This document shows, piece after piece, positions 57,468-64,000 of a stretch of 64,000 bases of DNA. The stretch covers positions 1,835,692 through 1,899,691 of the forward strand of contig NC_083871.1 of assembly GCF_032452875.1 (NCBI RefSeq), written 5' to 3'. Source of the DNA: Bos javanicus. Its lineage: Eukaryota; Chordata; Mammalia; Artiodactyla; Bovidae. The translations under genes and the position numbers were made by a program. Positions within the stretch are counted from its first letter, which is position 1. Every line of letters begins with the position of its first letter. The notes below the pieces were generated by a model that did no database searches, was not told the DNA's origin, and saw only the letters and a list, made by a program, of their open reading frames with translations.

Positions 57468-58839
57468 ATTAACTTTTTAGGTTTTAACAGTATTGATTTT
57501 GAAAATTTTTATTTGCCAGTCATTGAAAACATTGACAATTTCTATCAAAAACTAGCTAAAAAGTATGTGTTAATATAAGGTGGCAATAAAGGTGTATACT
57601 TCTTACTCAATGTATTACCAAATACCAAAATTTTCCTGGGCATGAAAAGAGAAATGAAGAAAAGATGTCAATGTTAATATCTGACTGAGAAAGATTCAAG
57701 GTGAATGAAAATCAAAATGGATGCAAATGTTGTTTTATATTGATAAGATAGAGTCTGCAATGAAAATTTAATTATCTGCAAGTAGGATATTAAATATACA
57801 ACACAACATCATTTTTTCACTGTGTATAAATATTGACTCAAATGCCAATGTAATGTCAGATGTTATTCCTATGTGGCACCAATGGATGATAAAACAAAAT
57901 ACCAGCTAATTAATTCTATTGATTTACCAAGTATTTAACAAAAAATAAACACTTAAAGCTGAGATATTAAATTTCACCTGAATTCTCGAGACAGTTACAA
58001 AATGAATCATTTCCCAAGAACAACATTCAATTTCAAACATTATAAACACAAAAATTATGTTGCTCAATATACCTAGCAGCATTAATAAAAGTGGGTATTA
58101 CTCCTGTAAAGATAAGAATATATATCTGAAAAATATAAACATAATAAAATAAAGTGATACACTCTCCTTAATAACCCTCCAGTTAATTTTGAGAGGGAAC
58201 ATTTGCACTAATACAAAAAATATTAAGCATTTATATTTTTCAAGAAAATGAGAGTACTGATATATAAATAAGTTGACTGTGTTCAGGTAATTTATATTAA
58301 ATTTGAGCAGGTATTTTGTTAAGTCAAATTTTTTTCCAATTTATCTGTCAGACTTGATGTGTCCCTGTGTGTTATTCATAATGATGGAAGCTGGAAGCAG
58401 ATATTAAGAGCTCAGCACGGACATGAGTGCTGCTAGAGGCTCCTTGGTATGCAGGATTTCATACTCCTTGGTATATGAGGTGATGCTCTGGTGGTGTCTG
58501 TTTTTCCTAGCCATCACTTTACAATTCTGCTGTCACATACTTAAGGTTAAGTGGGACCACTTGATTGTACCAAAACATGGTGATGTCAGTCATCTCCATG
58601 GAATACAAAGATTTGGACTGCCAAAAATTAATTACACAAGAGGGTAAGATTCTAATAGACATGGTGACAGTCCTTCATACTTTCCATCTCCATGCCATCC
58701 TACTATTTTTCCTTCTCTCCCTGCCTTCTTTCTTTTCTTCCCTCATTTCTTTATTCTCACTGTTAGAATCCACTATAGTTTATGTAAACACTTGAAATCT
58801 TATTTCACTTGCATCCATGCATCTAAATGAAGTAACTTA
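57468..58839. other. Single-copy AT-rich DNA
   Basis: No gene or classified repeat recognised in 1.4 kb up to the target duplication of the large L1. Confidence 0.5.
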
Positions 58840-59218
58840 CAGTCTTATGAATTTTGTTTTTTTCTTAGCAATTTTTTTAAATTTTATTTTATTTTTAAAC
58901 TTTACATAATTATATTAGTTTTGCCAAATATCAAAATGAATCCACCACAGGTATACATGTGTTCCCCATCCCGAACCCTCCTCCCTCCTCCCTCCCCATA
59001 CCATCCCTCTGGGTCGTCCCAGTGCACTAGCCCCAAGCATCCAGTATCGTGCATCGAACCTGGACTGGCAACTCGTTTCCTACATGATATTTTACATGTT
59101 TCAATGTCATTCTCCCAAATCTTCCCACCCTCTCCCTCTCCCACAGAGTCCATAAGACTGTTCTATACATCAGTGTCTCTTTTGCTGTCTCGCATAAAGG
59201 GTTGTCGTTACCATCTTT

Positions 59219-60604
59219 CTAAATTCCATATATATGCGTTAGTATACTGTATTTATGTTTTTCCTTCTGGCATACTTCACTCTGTATAATAGGCTCCAGT
59301 TTCATCCACCTCATTAGAACTGATTCAAATGTATTCTTTTTAATGGCTGAGTAATACTCCATTGTGTATATGAAACACAGCTTTCTTATCCATTCATCTG
59401 CTGATGGACATCTAGGTTGCTTCCATGTCCTGGCTATTATAAACAGTGCTGCGATGAACATTGGGGTACACGTGTCTCTTTCCCTTCTGGTTTCCTCAGT
59501 GTGTATGCCCAGCAGTGGGATTGCTGGATCATAAGGCAGTTCTATTTCCAGTTTTTTAAGGAATCTCCACACTGTTCTCCATAGTGGCTGTACTAGTTTG
59601 CATTCCCACCAACAGTGTAAGAGGGTTCCCTTTTCTCCACACCCTCTCCAGCATTTATTATTTGTAGACTTTTGGATCGCAGCCATTCTGACTGGTGTGA
59701 AATGGTACCTCATAGTGGTTTTGATTTGCATTTCTCTGATAATGAGTGATGTTGAGCATCTTTTCATGTGTTTGTTAGCCATCTGTATGTCTTCTTTGGA
59801 GAAATGTCTATTTAGTTCTTTGGCCCATTTTTTGATTGGGTCATTTATTTTTCTGGAGTTGAGCTGTAGGAGTTGCTTGTATATTTTTGAGATTAGTTGT
59901 TTGTCAGTTGCTTCATTTGCTATTATTTTTTCCCATTCTGAAGGCTGTCTTTTCACCTTGCTAATAGTTTTCTTTGATATGCAGAAGCTTTTAAGGTTAA
60001 TTAGGTCCCATTTGTTTATTTTTGATTTTATTTCCAATATTCTGGGAGGTGGGTCATAGAGGATCCTGCTGTGATGTATGTCAGAGAGTGTTTTGCCTAT
60101 GTTCTCCTCTAGGAGTTTTATAGTTTCTGTTCTTACGTTTAGATCTTTAATCCATTTTGAGTTTATTTTTGTGTATGGTGTTAGAAAGTGGTCTAGTTTC
60201 ATTCTTTTACAAGTGGTTGACCAGATTTCCCAGCACCACTTGTTAAATAGATTGTCTTTAATCCATTGTATATCCTTGCCTCCTTTGTCAAAGATAAGGT
60301 GTCCATATGTGCGTGAATTTATCTCTGGGCTTTCTATTTTATTCCATTGATCTATATTTCTGTCTTTGTGCCAGTACCATACTGTCTTGATAACTGTGGC
60401 TTTGTAGTAGAGCCTGAAGTCAGGTAGGTTGATTCCTCCAGTTCCATTCTTCTTTCTCAAGATCGCTTTGGCTATTCGAGGTTTTTTGTATTTCCATACA
60501 AATTGTGAAATTATTTGTTCTAGCTCTGTGAAGAATACTGTTGGTAGCTTGATAGGGATTGCATTGAATCTATAAATTGCTTTGGGTAGTATACTCATTT
60601 TCAC
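59219..60604 (-). pseudogene. L1 ORF2, C-terminal 461-codon piece
   Basis: Longest open frame in the window. It covers the thumb and C-terminal regions of L1 ORF2p: IYRFNAIPIKLPTVFFTELE, FRLYYKATVIKTVWYWHKDR near the start, HFSKEDIQMANKHMKRCSTS around residue 270, the CX3CX7HX4C motif from residue 318, and the IYTMEYYSAIKKN tail. It lies downstream of the RT active site, which sits in another frame; a TGA stop at about 60,620 separates them. Not a host gene. Confidence 0.92.
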
Positions 60605-60625
60605 TATATTGATTCTTCCAATCGA

Positions 60626-61275
60626 TCAACATGGTATATTTCTCCATCTATTAGTGTCCTCTTTGATTTCTTTTACCAGTGTTTTATAGTTTTCTATATA
60701 TAGGTCTTTAGTTTCTTTAGGTAGATATATTCCTAAGTATTTTATTCTGTCCGTTGCAATGGTGAATGGAATTGTTTCCTTAATTTCTCTTTCTGTTTTC
60801 TCATTATTAGTGTATAGGAATGCAAGGGATTTCTGTGTGTTGATTTTATATCCTGCAACTTTACTATAGTCATTGATTATTTCTAGTAATTTTCTGGTGG
60901 AATCTTTAGGGTTTTCTATGTAGAGGATCATGTCATCTGCAAACAGTGAGAGTTTTACTTCTTCTTTTCCAATTTGGATTCTTTTATTTCTTTTTCTGCT
61001 CTGATTGCAGTTGCCAAAACTTCCAAAACTATGTTGAATAGTAATGGTGAAAGTGGGCACCCTTGTCTTGTTCCTGACTTTAGAGGAAATGCTTTCAATT
61101 TTTCACCATTGAGGATAATGTTTGCTGTGGGTTTGTCATATATAGCTTTTATTATGTTGAGGTATGTTCCTTCTATTTCTGCTTTCTGGAGAGTTTTTAC
61201 CATAAATGGGTGTTGAATTTTGTCAAAGGCTTTCTCTGCATCTATTGAGATAATCATATGGTTTTTATTTTTCAA
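60626..61275 (-). pseudogene. L1 ORF2 reverse-transcriptase piece, frameshifted
   Basis: Two overlapping frames, 60,955-61,275 and 60,626-61,060. The first has RT motif A (IISIDAEKAFDKIQHPFMVKT, with the catalytic Asp region) and motif B (SGTRQGCPLSPLLFNIVLEVL). The second has motif C as FADD (LSLFADDMILYIENPKD), followed by NDYSKVAGYKINTQKSLAFL and KYLGIYL. The change of frame near 60,965 separates motif B from C, so the RT is broken although each catalytic block is intact. Confidence 0.92.
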
Positions 61276-61429
61276 TTTGTTAATGTGTTGTATTACATTG
61301 ATTTGCGGATATTGAAGAATCCTTGCATCCCTGGGATAAAGCCCACTTGATCATGGTGTATGATCTTTTTAATGTGTTGTTGGATTCTGATTGCTAGAAT
61401 TTTGTTAAGGATTTTTGCATCTATGTTCA

Positions 61430-62632
61430 TCAGTGATATTGGCCTGTAGTTTTCTTTTTTTGTGGGATCTTTGTCAGGTTTGGTATCAGGGTGATGGTGT
61501 CCTCATAGAATGAGTTTGGAAGTTTACCTTCCTCTGCAATTTTTTGGAAGAGTTTGAGCAGGATAGGTGTTAGCTCTTCTCTAAATTTTTGGTAGAATTC
61601 AGCTGTGAAGCCGTCTGGACCGGGGCTTTTGTTTGCTGGAAGATTTTTGATTACAGTTTCAATTTCCGTGCTTGTGATGGGTCTGTTAAGATTTTCTATT
61701 TCTTCCTGGTCGAGTTTTGGAAAGTTGTACTTTTCTAAGAATTTGTCCATTTCCTCCACCTTGTCCATTTTATTGGCATATAATTGCTGATAGTAGTCTC
61801 CTATGATTCTTTGTATTTGTGTGTTGTCTGTTGTGGTCTCTCCATTTTCATTTCTAATCTTATTGATTTGATTTTTCTCCCTTTGTTTCTTGATGAGTCT
61901 GGCTAATGGTTTGTCAATTTTATTTATCCTTTCAAAGAACCAGCTTTTGGTTTTATTGATTTTTGCTATGGTCTCTTTTGTTTCTTTTGCATTTATTTCT
62001 GCTCTAATTTTTAAGATTTCTTTCCTTCTACTAACCCTGGGGTTCTTCATTTCTTCCTTTTCTAGTTGCTTTAGGTGTAGAGTTAGGTTATTTATTTGAC
62101 TTTTTTCTTGTTTCTTGAGGTGTGCCTGTATTGCTATGAACTTTCCCCTTAGGACTGCTTTTACCGTGTCCCACAGGTTTTGGGTTGTTGTGTTTTCATT
62201 TTCATTCGTTTCTATGCAAATTTTGATTTCTTTTTTGATTTCTTCTGTGATTTGTTGGTTATTCAGCAGGGTGTTGTTCAGCCTCCATATGTTGGAATTT
62301 TTAATAGTTTTTCTCCTGTAATTGAGATCTAATCTTACTGCATTGTGGTCAGAAAAAATGCTTGGAATGATTTCTATTTTTTTGAATTTACCAAGGCTAG
62401 CTTTATGGCCCAGGATGTGATCTATCCTGGAGAAGGTTCCATGTGCGCTTGAGAAAAAGGTGAAATTCATTGTTTTGGGATGAAATGTCCTATAGATATC
62501 AATTAGGTCTAACTGGTCTATTGTATCATTTAAAGTTTGTGTTTCCTTGTTAATTTTCTGTTTAGTTGATCTATCCATAGGTGTAAGTGGGGTATTAAAA
62601 AATATGGAACGCTTCACGAATTTGCGTGTCAT
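61430..62632 (-). pseudogene. Open frame running from U6 into L1 ORF2
   Basis: 400 codons. The first 11 or so (MTRKFVKRSIF) are translated U6 sequence; from about residue 12 (FNTPLTPMDRSTKQKINKE) it is L1 ORF2p, starting inside the endonuclease domain. The SDH catalytic block (IFSDHNAVRLDL) of the endonuclease is present near residue 92, but the N-terminal catalytic residues are absent. It continues through the linker to SPGPDGFTAEFYQKF at the RT start and breaks near 61,478 (one-base loss). The fusion frame is fortuitous; no evidence of translation. Confidence 0.85.
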
Positions 62633-62704
62633 CCTTGCGCAGGGGCCATGCTAATCTTCTCTGTATCATTCCAATTTTAGTATATGTGCTGCCGAAGTGA
62701 GCAC
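62598..62704 (-). ncRNA. U6 spliceosomal snRNA retrocopy (pseudogene)
   Basis: Exactly 107 nt, from the 5' GTGCTC end at 62,704 to the oligo-T end at 62,598, matching U6 along its whole length, including the ACAGAGA box (reverse complement of TCTCTGT, about 62,660) and the AGC catalytic triad region. I see two differences from canonical mammalian U6, at U6 nt 7 (G to A) and nt 37 (C to T); both are CpG-type transitions. U6 functions in the spliceosome core, but here it has no sign of its own promoter: upstream is the L1 target duplication and single-copy DNA with no evident TATA box or PSE, and downstream it is fused to L1. Confidence 0.95.
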
Positions 62705-62720
62705 CAGTCTTATGAATTTT

Positions 62721-63041
62721 ATAAATTCATCTAATTCTAACTCTCAATAGCAATATGGTATAATTCTGTACCTGTCAGTTTTCAAAGATTACAGGAAAAG
62801 AATAAATATTTCTTTCCAAGTAAGCTCAGCTTTGTGACTTTCTAGAGAAAACATTCTCTTATCTAATGTTTTATCCTCATGTTAAATTCTGCAACTTAGT
62901 AAAATATCTATTTAATGAAATTTCTCAAAAAAATTATAGTAGCTTCTATAAAAGTGGTTTAAATATTCTTACTGACATTTTCCTGTATGTGAGTGAAACA
63001 GAAGCTATATAAGTGACTCATCATCCTTTAAGGTCCCTAGT
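62721..63041. other. Single-copy DNA
   Basis: Nothing recognised. Confidence 0.5.
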
Positions 63042-63048
63042 AGACTCT

Positions 63049-63323
63049 GGAGAAGGCAATGGCACCCCACTCCAGTACTCTTGCCTGGCAAATCCCATGG
63101 ACAGAGGAGCCTGGTAGGCTGCAGTCCATGGGGTCGTGAAGAGTCAGACACGACTGAGCGACTTCACTTTCACTTTTCACTTTCATGCATTGGAGAAGGA
63201 AATGGCAACCCACTCCAGTGATGTTGCCTGGAGAATCCCAGTGACGGTGGAGCCTGGTGGGCTGCCATCTGTGGGGTTGCACAGAGTCGGACATGACCGA
63301 AGCAACTTAGCAGCAGCAGCAGC
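63049..63323 (+). mobile_element. Bov-A2 SINE with target duplication
   Basis: Two A-monomers starting at AGAAGGCAATGGCACCCC and GGAGAAGGAAATGGCAACCC, linker CACTTTCACTTTTCACTTTC, tail (CAG)n. Flanks agactct at 63,042-63,048 and 63,324-63,330 are identical. CpGs such as ACACGACTGAGCGAC are kept; young. Confidence 0.94.
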
Positions 63324-63374
63324 AGACTCTAGTCCTTAACATCTTGATCTCATTCTTTAGAAGTTTAAATTCTT

Positions 63375-63396
63375 AAAAAAAAAAAAAAAAAAAAAC
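63375..63396 (+). repeat. Poly-A tract
   Basis: A run of about 21 A in non-repeat DNA, not attached to a recognised element. Confidence 0.85.
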
Positions 63397-63481
63397 CCTC
63401 ATTCTAAGACAGTTTATGTTCTATAAATATTGACTTTGGAAGGAAATCAGGCTACTCAGTGAATGATAAAGTGAATATTGG

Positions 63482-63705
63482 GGCTTTCCAGGTGGTGCTA
63501 GTGGTAAAGAATCCTCCTGCCAGTGCAGGAGACATAAGTCTTGGGTTAGATCCCTGGGTCGGGAAGATCCCCTGGAGGAGAACATGGCTACCTATTCCAG
63601 TATTCCTGCCCAGATAATCCCATGGACAGAGGGGCCTGGTGGGCTAAGGTCCATTGAGTTGGAAAGAGTTGGACATGACTGAAGCACCTTAGCATAGCAC
63701 AGAAC
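63482..63705 (+). mobile_element. Bov-tA SINE with perfect 14-bp target duplication
   Basis: Head GGCTTTCCAGGTGGTGCTAGTGGTAAAGAATCC, TTAGATCCCTGGGTCGGGAAGATCCCCTGG and A-element ending GGACATGACTGAAGCACCTTAGC. Flanks aaagtgaatattgg at 63,468-63,481 and 63,706-63,719 are identical. Confidence 0.96.
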
Positions 63706-63754
63706 AAAGTGAATATTGGATTATCACGTGCAGTAAAAGTAATAAAAGTACCAC

Positions 63755-63808
63755 GCTGCCTGCTGCCTCTCTCAGTCATGTCCAACTCTTTTTGACTCCA
63801 TGGGCTGA
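63755..63808 (-). repeat. Bov-A/Bov-tA SINE 3' fragment
   Basis: GCTGCCTCTCTCAGTCATGTCC and AACTCTTTTTGACTCCATGGGCTG are the reverse complement of the SINE 3' region; it runs directly into a complex microsatellite. Confidence 0.8.
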
Positions 63809-63811
63809 CTC

Positions 63812-63912
63812 CACACACACATATGTATATACACATATGTGTATATGTGTCTACACACATGTATGTACATACACATATATGTATGTATATGTGTGTATAC
63901 ATATGTATATAC
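63812..63912 (+). repeat. Complex CA/TA/CATATG microsatellite
   Basis: About 100 bp of alternating purine-pyrimidine sequence (CACACACATATGTATATACACATATGTG...), partly palindromic. Follows the SINE fragment. Confidence 0.9.
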
Positions 63913-64000
63913 AACTTGACAGAATCCACAAAATTCTCCCCTCCATGTGAGATGAGGCCCCTTTACGCTGCAGCGTTTCAAAAGAAATCCCACGTTCCCT

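Larger units (their letters stand above)
58856..62704 (-). mobile_element. Chimeric retrotransposed unit: U6 snRNA fused to L1-BT
   Basis: Single 3,849-bp insertion between identical 16-bp duplications cagtcttatgaatttt (58,840-58,855 and 62,705-62,720). On the minus strand it reads: full-length U6 snRNA (62,704-62,598), then L1-BT ORF2 from the middle of the endonuclease domain, RT, cysteine-rich C-terminus, 3' UTR and A-rich tail (58,856-58,890). The 5' UTR, ORF1 and start of ORF2 are absent. This is a product of L1 target-primed reverse transcription with a template jump to U6 RNA (known from L1 biology in mammals; inferred here). Confidence 0.95.

Noticed and set aside
59598..60350. Plus-strand open frames of 153 and 90 codons rich in hydrophobic residues, looking like membrane proteins
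   Set aside because: They are antisense to L1 ORF2; A-rich coding DNA read backwards gives T-rich codons and false membrane segments. The same frame recurs at 50,717-51,097.

Overview
This is a stretch of mammalian nuclear DNA, and its repeats place it in a bovid ruminant. It carries many BovB (RTE-type) LINE fragments, dimeric Bov-A2 and tRNA-derived Bov-tA SINEs, a CHR-2 type SINE, ruminant L1-BT LINEs, a ruminant-type ERV LTR and a Mariner1_BT-like transposon. These families together are diagnostic of Bovidae; the species (cattle, yak, bison, buffalo, sheep, goat) cannot be settled by reading alone. I find no host protein-coding gene that I can support. Almost every long open frame is a piece of a LINE or DNA-transposon protein or an antisense shadow of a SINE. 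The window reads as an AT-rich, gene-poor intergenic or deep intronic region.

Layout. 1-3812: head-to-tail pile of BovB fragments with a tiny L1 and a Bov-A2 inserted into them. 3813-13600: single-copy DNA alternating with BovB pieces on both strands (5574-6287, 7501-8222, 9880-10983, 11551-12008, 12456-13593), old L1 tails, a MIR and two copies of an LTR-like repeat. 13600-21200: mostly old DNA (L2, L1 tails, unclassified) with one Bov-tA. 21213-21417: hAT (MER1-type) element with its 8-bp target duplication. 22-28 kb: several SINEs, two BovB 3' ends, MIRs. 28.1-33.8 kb: the longest stretch free of young repeats. 33.8-38.9 kb: BovB, then a long old L1 (minus strand) split by a BovB fragment, a solo ERV LTR and a 57-bp BovB stub. 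39.0-39.7 kb: internally deleted Tigger1 (pogo) element. 42.6-43.8 kb: degraded mariner with transposase remnants. 44-57 kb: SINEs, a three-level nest (Bov-A2 in L1-BT in BovB, 47.1-49.3 kb), two more L1-BT 3' ends and BovB pieces. 58.84-62.72 kb: a 3.85-kb L1-BT insertion whose 5' end is a full-length U6 snRNA copy, flanked by a perfect 16-bp target duplication. 62.7-64 kb: two SINEs, a SINE fragment and a complex microsatellite.

The best candidate for something unusual is the U6/L1 chimera at 58,856-62,704. The exact 107-nt U6 (two CpG-type changes) joins a 5'-truncated L1 ORF2 in the same orientation, the whole unit lies inside one target-site duplication, and an open frame runs from U6 into L1 ORF2. 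That is the signature of template switching from L1 RNA to U6 snRNA during retrotransposition. The mechanism is known from other mammals, so this is an instructive example rather than a new system. The other features are independent parasites layered over time; nesting order and target duplications let their relative ages be read.
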